Assembly: GCA_945883435.1 (NCBI GenBank)
Contig: CAMCXK010000019.1
Location: 1 to 46,053 of the forward strand
DNA: 46,053 bases
Source of the DNA: Chthoniobacter flavus
GTDB lineage: Bacteria; Verrucomicrobiota; Verrucomicrobiia; Chthoniobacterales; Terrimicrobiaceae
Direction: 5' to 3'
A program made the position numbers and the translations under genes. Positions 8,401 through 17,643 of this stretch are shown piece by piece. How positions within the stretch are numbered: the stretch's first letter is position 1; each line of letters starts with the position of its first letter. The notes under the pieces were generated by a model. It ran no database searches, had not been told where the DNA came from, and worked only from the letters and a program-made list of their open reading frames with translations.

Positions 8401-9357
8401 TCAAGCGGTTCGCTGCTCCAGCATTCGAAACGCTTCGCAAACCCCTGCCAGCGGCGAGTTCTGCGGAAGATCGAGAAATTCCCGCAGAGTCTGATGCCGT
8501 GCGGTTCTCCACCCGTGATCCGCTCCCCAGAGCTCGAGATCGGTGAAGTTGACATCGCAGGTCAGGTCGCATCGCCCCGGAGCAGCCAGCAAGTCCACAC
8601 CGTAAAGCCGCTGGTGCATGAAATACCCCCGAAGGCTGCCTTGAAGCCGCCGTCGGTAAAGTGTGGCCGCCTCCGCGCCATAGTCGATCGTCAACATCCG
8701 CCCGTCTTTCCAATGCGGGGCCCATCCGGCGAGCCAGTCGCGGTAGGAAGTGTGGACTTCCACACGCTGGCCCTCGGGATGAGGGATGTCGAAGACCGAA
8801 CTTGCGGGTGGATGCGTCTCGCGGAGAATTTCCCGCCGGCCACTGGTTGAAACAAAAACCTCCTGCCATTGGCCGGCCTTTTTTTCAAACACCCGGCATG
8901 GAAATGCATCCGGCAGTTCGTTGGAATAGATCAGGGCGCGGCCACCGGTGGCCTGGAGGGCGGATTGCATCGTGTCGTGCCAGTGCACGGGGACACCGCG
9001 CAGCGTGGCTTTCTGTCTCTGTCGAAGAGGGGGGGAAACGTCCACGATATGGAATTGCCAGCGCAAACGCCGCCACCAGCCAAGAGACTTCCAGACACCG
9101 AGGGCCAGTTCCCCGGTGCCCGCACCGATTTCAATCACGTGACGGCATCCGCCCCGCGATGCGTGCAGCCAGGCCGCGATGCGGCGGGCCAGCAGGCCGT
9201 CGAGTTGCGGCAGGGTGGTGAAATCCCCTGTTCGGCCGACCGTGCGGATGTGGCGGGTGTAGTAGCCGCTCAGTGGATCGTAAAGGGCTCCCTGCATGAA
9301 CTCCTCGAAGGAGATCGCCGGGGCCTCCCCGCCGGATCCGGTGTCTGGCACGCTCAC
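8401..9357 (-). CDS. SAM-dependent methyltransferase of the MidA/NDUFAF7 (DUF185) family
   Basis: About 318 residues. It opens with the family signature ISFEEFMQGALYDPLSGYY and has the SAM-binding motif VIEIGAGTGELAL, SNELPDAFP (the conserved S-N-E-x-x-D-A-F/L-P) and MLTIDYGA. In mitochondria NDUFAF7 methylates an arginine of a complex I subunit; the bacterial substrate is not known here. I chose the GTG at 9357 because it forms a GTGA overlap with the stop of the upstream TPR gene, implying translational coupling; a TTG at 9399 is also possible. It lies just upstream of the ATP synthase genes. Confidence 0.85.
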   Translation of the reverse strand: MSVPDTGSGGEAPAISFEEFMQGALYDPLSGYYTRHIRTVGRTGDFTTLPQLDGLLARRIAAWLHASRGGCRHVIEIGAGTGELALGVWKSLGWWRRLRWQFHIVDVSPPLRQRQKATLRGVPVHWHDTMQSALQATGGRALIYSNELPDAFPCRVFEKKAGQWQEVFVSTSGRREILRETHPPASSVFDIPHPEGQRVEVHTSYRDWLAGWAPHWKDGRMLTIDYGAEAATLYRRRLQGSLRGYFMHQRLYGVDLLAAPGRCDLTCDVNFTDLELWGADHGWRTARHQTLREFLDLPQNSPLAGVCEAFRMLEQRTA

Positions 9358-10619
9358 GGAGTGGTGAGCTTTTCCTCCTCCTCGGTCAGTCTTGTCCAAA
9401 GAGCCTTGAAATCGGGATCGTAGCGCTGGTCCTGCAGTTCCAGCATGTGTTCGCGCTTTTCCACCAGGGCTTGGATGCGCGGCAACATTTCATTCCACAC
9501 TTCGCGCAGGATGCGCAGGGCACCGGGTTCGCGGTCCCAGAGAACGGCATAGCTTTGCAGAAAATCGGCGGCGTAGTTTGGCTCCGCCCGGTCGGTGGGA
9601 AACCAGAGCTGGCGCGGGGGTTCGGGAGCCTCGAGCAGCATGGGGGCGGCGTAGATGTTTTTTAAAATGCCTTCCATGTAGTGCTCGCGGGCCTCGGCCT
9701 CCCGTCCTTCGAGCGAACAACTCAGCGCCCAGCCGAAGATAAACGACGGTTCCTTGAAGTCGCCCGGGTATTTCTCCGAGTGGCGGTCGAAGGCCTTGGC
9801 CGCTTTCTCGGGTTCCTCGGCAAGCAAGTGGAGCATGGGAATGAAAAAACGCGCCCCTTGGTTGTCGCGCGGGTTGCAGGCGATCAGTTCCTCCAAAAGC
9901 GCCACCGCCGCGCTGAATCGGCCCAGATGCCATTCCGTCATGGCCTTGCCATAAAGGGCCCGCAAGAAAGGGCGTGTGGCCACGTCCACCCACCAAGCCA
10001 CGCCCGGGGTGTTTTTCAGAGGGGCTTCACGGCGCAGGATGTCGTCGTAGTGCTCGCTGCAGGCTTTCCAATTCGAGGCGTTGAACTCGGCGTCTGCGAT
10101 CTCGATGCGGGCGGCCGAGCACTCGGGGTCGCAGTCCAGCGCCTTGCGAAGAATCGCCGCGCGCTTGGCACTTGTGCGCATGCGAAGGGCCGTGCGCACC
10201 AAGCCGGCGGCAATCGCGGCAGGGGAGGCGGATTTTTGTCCAGGGCCCTGCGCCTTGACCAGTTCACCGACCACCCGCAAATCGCTGGCCGTGGCTTTGG
10301 ACGTCGAAGAAAACCGGATGGGAATTTTCGTTTCGGAGGAAAAACCCTTCCAATCCTCCTCATCCCAGTCTCCGGTCGGCGGGACCACGAGTTGTTCGGG
10401 CGGAGGCGATTTTTCCAGCGCGCGCAGCAGCAGGTTTTCGACCCGGATCTGATCGATTTCCTCCATCATCTCGGGTGGGGCCACGGGCGCTCCGCGATGG
10501 TCGGTGACAACCACGATCGTCGGCAAGAACCACTCTCCATCCGCTCCGGGGGCGGCTTCTTCAAGATCGAACCAATGCACGTGCCAGACACGGCGGGCTG
10601 TTTTCAGTGGCTGAATCAT
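9354..10619 (-). CDS. Tetratricopeptide-repeat protein of unknown function
   Basis: The 421-residue soluble protein has an N-terminal alpha/beta part (about 1-60, containing WHVHWFDLEE and PTIVVVTDHRG), a Pro/Ser linker, then helical repeats from about 150 to 300 resembling TPRs (ILRKALDCDPECSAARIEIAD; ALYGKAMTEWHLGRFSAAVALLEELIACNPRDNQGARF). It has no signal peptide or catalytic motif I can identify. It overlaps the exonuclease gene upstream and the methyltransferase downstream by 4 bases each, so the three are translated together. A protein-binding role is likely; the partner is unknown. Confidence 0.75.
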   Translation of the reverse strand: MIQPLKTARRVWHVHWFDLEEAAPGADGEWFLPTIVVVTDHRGAPVAPPEMMEEIDQIRVENLLLRALEKSPPPEQLVVPPTGDWDEEDWKGFSSETKIPIRFSSTSKATASDLRVVGELVKAQGPGQKSASPAAIAAGLVRTALRMRTSAKRAAILRKALDCDPECSAARIEIADAEFNASNWKACSEHYDDILRREAPLKNTPGVAWWVDVATRPFLRALYGKAMTEWHLGRFSAAVALLEELIACNPRDNQGARFFIPMLHLLAEEPEKAAKAFDRHSEKYPGDFKEPSFIFGWALSCSLEGREAEAREHYMEGILKNIYAAPMLLEAPEPPRQLWFPTDRAEPNYAADFLQSYAVLWDREPGALRILREVWNEMLPRIQALVEKREHMLELQDQRYDPDFKALWTRLTEEEEKLTTP

Positions 10620-11155
10620 GTGGTCCAGCGGGTGGGAATCCGTTGCCTTTGGCCGAAGCGGTCGACATAGAAAACCTCACCGTGCCGCAGCCCGTGCTCG
10701 TGCACCATGCGCGTGACCTTCACGTCGAAACAGCAATAGCGGGCGATGTCGAGCATGCGGCCCTCCCGCCACCAGCGCACCGCGTCGAGGCTCTCCGCTG
10801 TTTTTCCCACACCCAGGGTTGCGGTCGCCACCGCATCAAGCGCCAACCGGCGGCCGGAGGATTTCTCAATGTCCACCAGCAAATCCAGTGTCGGTAGAGC
10901 CGCCCTCAAATCCAGAATCGTGTAGGCCATGAGCACATCGTAGTCGAAATTGAGCAAGTTGAAGCCGACCACTAGATCGGCACGCTGCAGCCGGCTGACC
11001 AGGGCGTCGGCCTGTTTTTCACCGAAGATCTCATAACGCGCATCCCGCGTGCTGTAGGTGACTCCCACCGACATGCCCATCGCGTGCTTGTTCGACCAGC
11101 CGCCGACATCGCCCGATGTCCGCTGGGTTTCCAAGTCGAAATAAACGATATCCAT
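10616..11155 (-). CDS. Predicted 3'-5' exonuclease, RNase H-like DEDD fold
   Basis: The 179-residue protein shows the three exonuclease motifs: Exo I YFDLET (D and E binding metal), Exo II GFNLLNFDYDV (Asp), and Exo III ARYCCFDVKVTRMVHEHG (Tyr four residues before Asp, the DEDDy pattern). It resembles the YprB/RNase_H_2 group. It begins 6 bases after the dnaA stop and overlaps the TPR gene by 4 bases. Its link to dnaA suggests a role in DNA metabolism, but RNA substrates cannot be excluded. Confidence 0.82.
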   Translation of the reverse strand: MDIVYFDLETQRTSGDVGGWSNKHAMGMSVGVTYSTRDARYEIFGEKQADALVSRLQRADLVVGFNLLNFDYDVLMAYTILDLRAALPTLDLLVDIEKSSGRRLALDAVATATLGVGKTAESLDAVRWWREGRMLDIARYCCFDVKVTRMVHEHGLRHGEVFYVDRFGQRQRIPTRWTT

Positions 11156-11161
11156 CGCGCC

Positions 11162-12502
11162 TCAGCGCTGCACCTTGCTGTCGAGGAGGCTGACGACCTG
11201 GCGGATTTTTTCGTCATCGGCCATGCGCTTTTTCACAAGGTTCACCGCGTGGATGACAGTGCCATGATCGCGCCCGCCGAAAGCCTCCCCGATATCGACC
11301 AGCGAGGATCCGGTGCGCTCGCGGCTGATAAACATCGCCACTTGCCGCGCGAAAGCGATCTGGGCGGTGCGACGTTTGCTGGTCATGTCCGCGAATCGAA
11401 TGTCAAAGTGCTCGGCGACGGCCCGCTGGATTTGATCAATGCTGACGGTTTTTTTTGCCTGTTCCTGAAAAATGTCTTTCAACAGGCCCTCCAGAACAGC
11501 GCGGGTGATCGGTTGGCGGCTGAGTGACCGGTAGGAGGCGACTCGGAGCAGGGCCCCCTCCAGACGGCGCACATTGTTCCGGATCTTGTCCGCCAAAAAG
11601 TCCAGAATCCACGGCTCCAGTTGCAATTTGAGCGTCTCGGCCTTGCTGCGGAGGATGGCAATCCGCGTTTCGATGTCGGGTGGCTGGATCTCGGCGGTCA
11701 TGCCCCATTCGAAGCGGGAGACCAGCCGTTGCTCGAGGTTCGTAATCTCGCTGGCGGGCCGGTCGCTGGAGAGCACGATCTGTTTGTGGCCGTCGTGCAG
11801 GGCGTTGAAGGTGTGGAAAAACTCCTCTTGGGAGCGTTCCTTGCCAGCAAAAAAATGGATGTCGTCGATCAACAACACATCGGCTTGACGGTATTTCTTG
11901 CGGAACTTCACCAACGTGCCGTGCTGAATCGCGTCGATGAACTCGTTGGTGAACTGCTCGCTGAACAGATACACGATCCGGGCATTCCGGTTCTTTGCCA
12001 GGATTTGATGGCCTATGGCGTGGAGAAGGTGGGTTTTCCCAAGCCCGCTTGCTCCGTAGACGAACAGCGGGTTGTAGGTCACCGCCGGGGCGTTCGCGAC
12101 AGCTTTCGCGGCCGAATGTGCAAATTCATTGTTCGTGCCGACCACATACTGGTCGAATGTGTTTCGCGGGTTCAGCCCGGCCGGCACGGGCGCGGGCTTC
12201 TCACGGGGCTTGGATTCGGCAACCGGACGCTGTGGCAGCGTGGCTTCACTTTCCGGGTCGGTGGCAAATTCGAGCTTCTTGAGGGAGGGTTCCGCGATTG
12301 AAGCAACCTCTTTTACAAGAGATAGATAATTGCTTTCAATAAAAAACTGGTGAATGGGATTGGGCACGAACAGCGTGAGGCTCTCCGTGCTCTCCGAAGC
12401 CACACGCACGTCCGTGAACCAGCGTTCGAACTCATCGGTGCTCATCCGGGCGCGCAGCGCGATGGAGATGCGGTCCCACAGGGTTGAATCCGGGCTGGTC
12501 AT
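11162..12502 (-). CDS. dnaA: Chromosomal replication initiator DnaA
   Basis: The 446-residue replication initiator. Domain I (1-80) begins LWDRISIALRARMSTDEFERWF. Domain II is a short Pro/Glu/Lys linker. Domain III, an AAA+ ATPase, has Walker A GASGLGKTH, Walker B VLLIDDIHF and sensor region IVLSSDRP. Domain IV contains the DnaA signature FGGRDHGTVIHAVNLVKK that contacts the DnaA box. Length is normal. It heads a minus-strand cluster with the exonuclease, TPR and methyltransferase genes. No dnaN, recF or gyrB lies nearby. Confidence 0.98.
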   Translation of the reverse strand: MTSPDSTLWDRISIALRARMSTDEFERWFTDVRVASESTESLTLFVPNPIHQFFIESNYLSLVKEVASIAEPSLKKLEFATDPESEATLPQRPVAESKPREKPAPVPAGLNPRNTFDQYVVGTNNEFAHSAAKAVANAPAVTYNPLFVYGASGLGKTHLLHAIGHQILAKNRNARIVYLFSEQFTNEFIDAIQHGTLVKFRKKYRQADVLLIDDIHFFAGKERSQEEFFHTFNALHDGHKQIVLSSDRPASEITNLEQRLVSRFEWGMTAEIQPPDIETRIAILRSKAETLKLQLEPWILDFLADKIRNNVRRLEGALLRVASYRSLSRQPITRAVLEGLLKDIFQEQAKKTVSIDQIQRAVAEHFDIRFADMTSKRRTAQIAFARQVAMFISRERTGSSLVDIGEAFGGRDHGTVIHAVNLVKKRMADDEKIRQVVSLLDSKVQR

Positions 12503-12834
12503 GAGGAAAAGTCTTTATCCGTAGCCGTCACAACATCGTATCCCATGTGGGTTCCGGGGGTGGTGGTGCTTGGATGGTGTAAGTTGTTAGAGTAAAATAT
12601 CAAACAAGGGATCATGTGGTCTGTGTGGTCATCCCTGCAGCAGTCCTGGCCTGCAAGGGACGACACTCTAAAAACCCCGTCCGACCCCCTCAAGAAAAAT
12701 CCCACCCCGATGCCAAAAAAAACTTCTGCGAATGACAAAAATCGCCTTGACGCGGGAACGCAATCCCCGGAGCCGCATCAAGACTTTGTTTTTCCACGCT
12801 TGCCAGAGCGGAGGCTGATCGGCATGAAAAGGCC
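12503..12834. other. Intergenic region between dnaA and a divergent pseudopilin gene
   Basis: This 332-base stretch is the only long gap in the window. It must hold promoters for dnaA (leftward) and the pseudopilin (rightward). It includes an AT-rich patch near 12588-12606 and a C-rich stretch near 12675-12712. I found no clean DnaA box; TTATCCGTA at 12513-12521 and TTTTCCACG at 12789-12797 each differ from the consensus at two positions. There is no supported gene or structured RNA, and an origin here is not supported. Confidence 0.5.
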
Positions 12835-13359
12835 ATGACCTACTCCCTCGTCTCCAAACGGGCTTTTACGCTGATTGAACTCCTCGTTGTCATTTCGATC
12901 ATCGCCATCCTTGCCTCGCTTGCCTTTCCGGCGGTGAACGGAGCATTGGATTCCGCCAAGAAAGCCCAAGCCAAGAATGCCGCGGTTCAAATCGCCACGG
13001 CGGTGACCGCCTACGAAACCGAATACGGCCGCTTGCCTGTCACCAATGCCACGACCGTGAACAAGGCCCTTATGGATGTCCTCACGGGAATCGACACGGG
13101 CTCCACGAACAATCCGCGTGGAATTGTTTTCATGGAGGTCACCGAGTGGCGGAAAGGCAAGGGGGGCACGAATTCCTCCGGTTACTGCGACCCTTGGGGC
13201 AACACCAACGCCTATCAGATCGCCATGGATGTCAACTACACCAACGAAATCACGGCGGGCACCAATAATACCAAACTCCGGAAAAGAGTCGCTGTTTGGA
13301 ACCTTCCGTCCGGGTCAGCTTCTGAACAAAAAAGACGCTACGTGACTTCGTGGGACTGA
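12835..13359 (+). CDS. Type II secretion GspG-like pseudopilin (prepilin-type N-terminal domain)
   Basis: The 174-residue protein begins with a short basic leader and the class III signal AFTLIELLVVISIIAILASL: cleavage before F, then Glu at mature position 5. After the hydrophobic helix there is a soluble domain with an extended helix (AKNAAVQIATAVTAYETEYGRLP) and CDPWGNTNAYQIAMD, recalling the D-P-W-G motif of GspG major pseudopilins. No other secretion genes are nearby; stand-alone pseudopilins are common in Verrucomicrobiota. Its stop faces the convergent pseudopilin gene 9 bases away. Confidence 0.85.
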   Translation: MTYSLVSKRAFTLIELLVVISIIAILASLAFPAVNGALDSAKKAQAKNAAVQIATAVTAYETEYGRLPVTNATTVNKALMDVLTGIDTGSTNNPRGIVFMEVTEWRKGKGGTNSSGYCDPWGNTNAYQIAMDVNYTNEITAGTNNTKLRKRVAVWNLPSGSASEQKRRYVTSWD

Positions 13360-13368
13360 CCGGGCGTC

Positions 13369-13851
13369 TCACCAGTTTTTGACCCACTGGTTGGTATTGG
13401 TGCTGCCAGCACGCGACCAAAGATCGAAAAAATTGGATCCAGACCTATTGGTGTTTCCTGGATACATGTAGCCGTAGCCCTCGCCAAAGGGATCGAGAAC
13501 CGGGTGGTTGGTTTCCATGAGATTCGTGTTCGTGCCCATACCTTTCGGAAATTCGAAATAGACCCTACCGGTCGTGGGAGCGAGGGCTGCCCGCAGGAAG
13601 GCATTATTTGTTCCTGGAGAGGACGTTCCTGAGGCTGAACCATTTGTCCCAACGGGATAATCCCCCATGTCGGCTTTGTAGCTTTCCAGGGCTGCGGACA
13701 AGGCGGCGATTTCCGCCTCGGCTCGGCTGCGGGCGGCTTTTTTTTGCATGTAGCCGGCCGTGTTGAGAATCAAGCCTGCCAGAATCGCGATGATTGTGAT
13801 GACAACCAAGAGTTCCAACAGGGTGAACCCGCCACGGGGGGAATGTTTCAT
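13369..13851 (-). CDS. Second GspG-like pseudopilin, convergent to the first
   Basis: 160 residues. The leader MKHSPRGG precedes FTLLELLVVITIIAILAGLI, with cleavage after Gly and Glu at mature position 5. A helix (SRAEAEIAALSAALESYKADMGDYP) and the loop LDPFGEGYGYMYPG, then FFDLWSRAG, match the GspG pattern of D-P-W/F-G and Y-D-L/F-x-S-x-G. I chose ATG 13851 since the longer frame starts at a TTG with no leader logic. It shares its helix style with the neighbouring pseudopilin but little else, so a recent duplication is unlikely. Confidence 0.85.
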   Translation of the reverse strand: MKHSPRGGFTLLELLVVITIIAILAGLILNTAGYMQKKAARSRAEAEIAALSAALESYKADMGDYPVGTNGSASGTSSPGTNNAFLRAALAPTTGRVYFEFPKGMGTNTNLMETNHPVLDPFGEGYGYMYPGNTNRSGSNFFDLWSRAGSTNTNQWVKNW

Positions 13852-13893
13852 GCCGGAAGTCTGTTGCGGACTCGCTGCGCTCAACAAGAAAAA

Positions 13894-15726
13894 TCAAAGC
13901 CTGGCCATGAGGAGTTCGCGCTGGAAGACGAGTTCCTTGGGCAGATGGCTGTAGAGGTTGATGAAAAGTTCGTCCTGAAGAAGGAGTTCGCGGTGCCACT
14001 CGGCGGTATCGATCCTCTGGGCCTCGGCAAATTGCGCGGCACTCACATCGAGACCCTCCAAATCGAGGTCCCCCGCTTCGGGGAGCCAACCGATGGCGGT
14101 CTCCAAGGCGTGTGCTCCCAGGCGGCAGCGCTCGACCATCCAGCGCAGCAGGCGGGCGTTCTCGCCAAAACCCGGCCAGAGGTAGCGGCCGTTGGCATCC
14201 TTGCGGAACCAATTGACGTGAAAAATGCGGGGCACGTGTTTGATGAGTTTCCGCATCTCCAGCCAATGGGCGAAGTAGTCGCCCATGTTGTAGCCACAAA
14301 AGGGAAGCATCGCCATCGGGTCGCGGCGCACCTGCCCGACCGCCCCGGCGGCGGCAGCGGTTGTTTCGGAGCCCATCGTGGCCCCGAGGTAGACGCCGTG
14401 CACCCAATTGAAGGCTTGGCAGACGAGCGGCATGGTGCCGGTGCGGCGGCCCCCGAAAAGAATCGCACTTACGGGAACCCCCTCGGGATTTTCCCACTCC
14501 GGATCGAGCACGGGGCAATTGACCGCCGGCGCTGTGAACCGGCTGTTGGGATGGCTGCTTGAAACCGGCTTGCCATCCGAGTCCACCATCCCGGGGCTCC
14601 ACGCCCGGCCCTTCCAGTCGATGAGGCCCTCGGGCGGTTCGGGTGTCATGCCTTCCCACCACACGTCACCATCCACCGTGAGGGCGACATTCGTGAAAAT
14701 GGTGTCGCGCCGGATACACTCCATGGCGACGGGATTGCTGGAGAATGAGGTGCCCGGCGCAACTCCGAAGAATCCGGCCTCGGGGTTGATGGCGCGCAAA
14801 GCTCCGTCGGCACCCGGTTTGATCCATGCGATGTCGTCACCGACACAGGTGATCTCCCACCCCTCGGACTTCATGTGCGCCGGAGGCACCATCATGGCGA
14901 AGTTGGTCTTGCCACAGGCGCTTGGAAACGCGGCGGTGACGTAGGTTTTGGCGCCGTCGGGCGATTTCATGCCAAGGATCAGCATGTGCTCGGCCATCCA
15001 ACCCTCGTCGCGGGCCATGGCGGAGGCGATGCGGAGGGCGAAACATTTTTTCCCGAGCAGGGCATTCCCGCCGTAACCCGAACCGTAGCTCATGATCAGG
15101 CGCTCCTCGGGAAAATGCACGATGTGCGTGTTGTCCGGATCGCAGGGCCAAGGCACATCCCGGGCGCCGGTGGCGAGCGGGGATCCCACCGAGTGCAGGC
15201 ATTTCACAAATTCCCCGGTGCGCTCGATTTCACTGTAAACCGCCAAGCCCACGCGGGTCATGATCCGCATGTTGGCGACCACGTAGGGGCTGTCCGAAAT
15301 TTCGACACCGTATTTTGCGATTGGGGAACCGATTGGTCCCATGCTGAAGGGGATCACGTAAAGGGTGCGGCCGGACATGCAGCCGTCAAAAAGCCGGTGA
15401 AGGCGGCTTTTCATGGCCCCGGGCTCCATCCAGTTGTTGGTCGGGCCGGCGTCCTTTCGCGAGCGGCAGCAGATGAATGTGCGCTCCTCGACGCGGGCGA
15501 CGTCCCGCGGATCGCTGCGCACCAGCAGCGAATTCGGGCGCAAACCGGGGTTCAGCCGCACCCCCGCTCCGGAGGCCACGATGGCATCGCGCATGCGGGC
15601 GTCCTCCCCGGGCGAACCATCGCACCAGACCACGCTTTGAGGCCGGGTGAGGGATTCGACCGATCGAACCCACTCCACAACGGATTCGGGAACAGCAGGA
15701 GGGGCAGGGTGTTTGAAGGTGTCCAT
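13894..15726 (-). CDS. pckG: Phosphoenolpyruvate carboxykinase (GTP)
   Basis: The roughly 610-residue enzyme converts oxaloacetate and GTP to phosphoenolpyruvate, CO2 and GDP, linking the TCA cycle to gluconeogenesis. Key parts visible are [16 protein letters not shown], the P-loop with reactive cysteine [13 protein letters not shown], the metal site [25 protein letters not shown] and the C-terminal [19 protein letters not shown]. It is the GTP family, not the ATP family. The start may be ATG 15726 or 15741; GGAGG lies at 15746-15742, 15 bases before the first and touching the second. An open frame further upstream is not PEPCK-like. Confidence 0.96.
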   Translation of the reverse strand: MDTFKHPAPPAVPESVVEWVRSVESLTRPQSVVWCDGSPGEDARMRDAIVASGAGVRLNPGLRPNSLLVRSDPRDVARVEERTFICCRSRKDAGPTNNWMEPGAMKSRLHRLFDGCMSGRTLYVIPFSMGPIGSPIAKYGVEISDSPYVVANMRIMTRVGLAVYSEIERTGEFVKCLHSVGSPLATGARDVPWPCDPDNTHIVHFPEERLIMSYGSGYGGNALLGKKCFALRIASAMARDEGWMAEHMLILGMKSPDGAKTYVTAAFPSACGKTNFAMMVPPAHMKSEGWEITCVGDDIAWIKPGADGALRAINPEAGFFGVAPGTSFSSNPVAMECIRRDTIFTNVALTVDGDVWWEGMTPEPPEGLIDWKGRAWSPGMVDSDGKPVSSSHPNSRFTAPAVNCPVLDPEWENPEGVPVSAILFGGRRTGTMPLVCQAFNWVHGVYLGATMGSETTAAAAGAVGQVRRDPMAMLPFCGYNMGDYFAHWLEMRKLIKHVPRIFHVNWFRKDANGRYLWPGFGENARLLRWMVERCRLGAHALETAIGWLPEAGDLDLEGLDVSAAQFAEAQRIDTAEWHRELLLQDELFINLYSHLPKELVFQRELLMARL

Positions 15727-15773
15727 GCCTTGAGAATTCATCCTCCACAGCGGAGATGGCAAGTGAATCGCAG

Positions 15774-16955
15774 TCACGAGATGCGCAAGGGGTGGGCGAG
15801 AGGCAGGGCGTCGCGGGAGAACAAAAACTGGAAAACCTGCAACCGGCGGGCCCGGAATGCCGCGGAGCAACTCAGCAGGTAAAATCGCCACATGCGCACG
15901 AATTCCTCGCCGAAACGGCTGCGGAATTCCTCGCTCGCACGCATGAATCCCGCCTCCCAGGCCCTTAATGTCGGCACGTAGTAGGGGCCGAGGTTGTGCA
16001 TGTCTTCGTTGACAAAAAGTCCCTCGGCGGACTGGAGCACCTCGGTGGCCGAGGGGATGGCTGAATTCGCAAAGATATGGCGCGAGATAAACCGGTCGGG
16101 GTGTCCGCCCGTGGTGTTTCCCGTGATGGTGTGGCAGAGAAACAGGCCGCCGGGCTTCAAAAGGCTGCGGACCGAATGCATGAACGTGCGGTGGTTTTTG
16201 GGGCCGACATGTTCGAACATCCCGACGCTGGCAATGGCATCGTAGCATCCGTCCGCATCGCGGTAGTCCTGCAGCCGGATTTCAACGGGCAGGCCCTCGC
16301 AGTGGGCCTCGGCGTAGGCTTGCTGTTCGGCGGAGATGGTGATTCCCGTGACCCGGCAGCCGTGGTGCTCGGCGGCAAAGCGGGCGAGTCCACCCCAGCC
16401 GCACCCGATGTCGAGAAGGTGGTCGCCGGGTCGCAAGTGGAGCTTTTTGCAGATCAGCTCCATTTTCAGTTCTTGAGCCCGGGCCAGGTCGGCGGTGCCG
16501 TGGAAATACGCGCAGGAATACTGCATGGCCGGGTCGAGCATGGCTCCGAAAAAATCGTTTCCCAGATCGTAGTGGCGGCGGGCCACGACCTTTGAGCGCG
16601 ATCGGGTCTGGAGATTCAGCAGCATGGCGAGCGCCACATCCGCCAAGGCGCGCGGGCTTGGGCGAAGGGCCTCCTCGATGCCGCTGCCAATGGCACGGGC
16701 GCACATCTCCTCGATGTCATCGCAATCCCACCATCCGAGCATGTAGGCCTCGCCGAATCCCAAGGAGCCATCCCGGAGGACACGCTCATAGAACCGTGCA
16801 TCGTTCACGTGGATGTCGCACGGTTTGTGGCCGTCGATTTCGATATCGGCCCGTCTGAACAGCTCGATCACCTTTTTTTGAGCCCGTCCGGTTTGAGGCT
16901 GACATTTCTTCGTGGTTTGAAGCTGCGCTTCGATGGTGAGTGTGGCGGATTCCAT
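15774..16955 (-). CDS. cfa: Cyclopropane-fatty-acyl-phospholipid synthase
   Basis: The 393-residue enzyme moves a methylene group from SAM to cis double bonds of membrane lipids. The N-terminal lipid-binding domain (about 30-130) includes [14 protein letters not shown]. The SAM domain includes [24 protein letters not shown], the glycine-rich [17 protein letters not shown], and [13 protein letters not shown]. The C-terminal [15 protein letters not shown] and [15 protein letters not shown] are typical. I chose ATG 16955, giving a length near E. coli Cfa; the frame stays open upstream without family similarity. It is divergent from the signalling genes at 17085 onward. Confidence 0.93.
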   Translation of the reverse strand: MESATLTIEAQLQTTKKCQPQTGRAQKKVIELFRRADIEIDGHKPCDIHVNDARFYERVLRDGSLGFGEAYMLGWWDCDDIEEMCARAIGSGIEEALRPSPRALADVALAMLLNLQTRSRSKVVARRHYDLGNDFFGAMLDPAMQYSCAYFHGTADLARAQELKMELICKKLHLRPGDHLLDIGCGWGGLARFAAEHHGCRVTGITISAEQQAYAEAHCEGLPVEIRLQDYRDADGCYDAIASVGMFEHVGPKNHRTFMHSVRSLLKPGGLFLCHTITGNTTGGHPDRFISRHIFANSAIPSATEVLQSAEGLFVNEDMHNLGPYYVPTLRAWEAGFMRASEEFRSRFGEEFVRMWRFYLLSCSAAFRARRLQVFQFLFSRDALPLAHPLRIS

Positions 16956-17084
16956 GAGCGGGAACCGGTAGGCCTCCCGTGGAGATGCTTCCACGGGGTG
17001 AACACCCCATCGCTCGCACCGCCCGTTTTCCACATTCTCCCGGTGTCTCGGTCCCGAGGCCGTTAAAATCCACACATTACCACC

Positions 17085-17630
17085 ATGCCCACAAACGCCC
17101 CGATCCTCTCGCCTGTCACCATCCCTGCGCTTCGCCCGCCGAGGGTGGTGGTTGTTTACGAATCCTTCGTTTCGGCCGCCCGGGCCCTCCGGGCTTGCGC
17201 CTGCGCCTTTCAAGAAGTGCGCGGTTGCGATGAACCCGATGTCGCCATGTGGCGAATGGAAGCTTTGGAAAGACTTCCCTCTAGGCGCCGCATTCTTTCG
17301 TCTGCCCTGCGCAGCGATTTGCTGATTTTATCGACGTCGCGTCCTCTCGCCAGCGACCACCGGCTCGGCAGACTCCTCGGGGAGTGGGAGTCGCTCCGGC
17401 GCGATGGAAACCATCTTTGGAAACTTCCTGATCAGGAGGCACCACCCGCAAGGCTGGCTCTCGAGGAATTGCCGGATGATGCGGACTTCAGTGCCGGATA
17501 CCTGGATGATGAGATCGATTGGAGTCCGGGCGGTCGGGAGATTGTTTTTCCAAAACTGGCCGATGCATTCGCAGCCCCCTTGCGGGAGAGGTTGAACCAA
17601 CTTCAAAAGTCGGCCGGACTTGAGTCTTGA
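17085..17630 (+). CDS. Hypothetical protein upstream of a two-component system
   Basis: I do not recognise this 181-residue soluble protein. After a Pro-rich start, PRVVVVYESFVSAARAL and SDLLILSTSRPL resemble strand-helix elements of an alpha/beta fold, but no phospho-acceptor Asp pattern is clear. The C-terminal part is acidic (EELPDDADF, YLDDEIDW). It lies 13 bases before the histidine kinase gene in the same direction, so it is probably co-expressed with it and may serve the same signalling pathway. Confidence 0.65.
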   Translation: MPTNAPILSPVTIPALRPPRVVVVYESFVSAARALRACACAFQEVRGCDEPDVAMWRMEALERLPSRRRILSSALRSDLLILSTSRPLASDHRLGRLLGEWESLRRDGNHLWKLPDQEAPPARLALEELPDDADFSAGYLDDEIDWSPGGREIVFPKLADAFAAPLRERLNQLQKSAGLES

Positions 17631-17643
17631 CTAGGCAAGGCGA

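Noticed and set aside
12503-12834. Replication origin next to dnaA
   Set aside because: No DnaA box within one mismatch of the consensus, no cluster of related 9-mers, and dnaN is absent. GC skew could not be computed here.
12614-12838. Open frame of 74 codons (or 43 from 12710) ending in an ATGA overlap with the pseudopilin start
   Set aside because: No ribosome site, no recognisable domain, composition dominated by Pro, Lys and Asp, and it fills a promoter region. The overlap may be chance.
15742-16248. N-terminal extension of the PEPCK frame
   Set aside because: The extra residues are Arg/Pro/His-rich, overlap cfa, and PEPCK similarity starts only near 15726.
16956-17213. N-terminal extension of the cyclopropane synthase frame
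   Set aside because: The extension overlaps the divergent gene at 17085 and does not resemble Cfa; the ATG at 16955 gives the family length.
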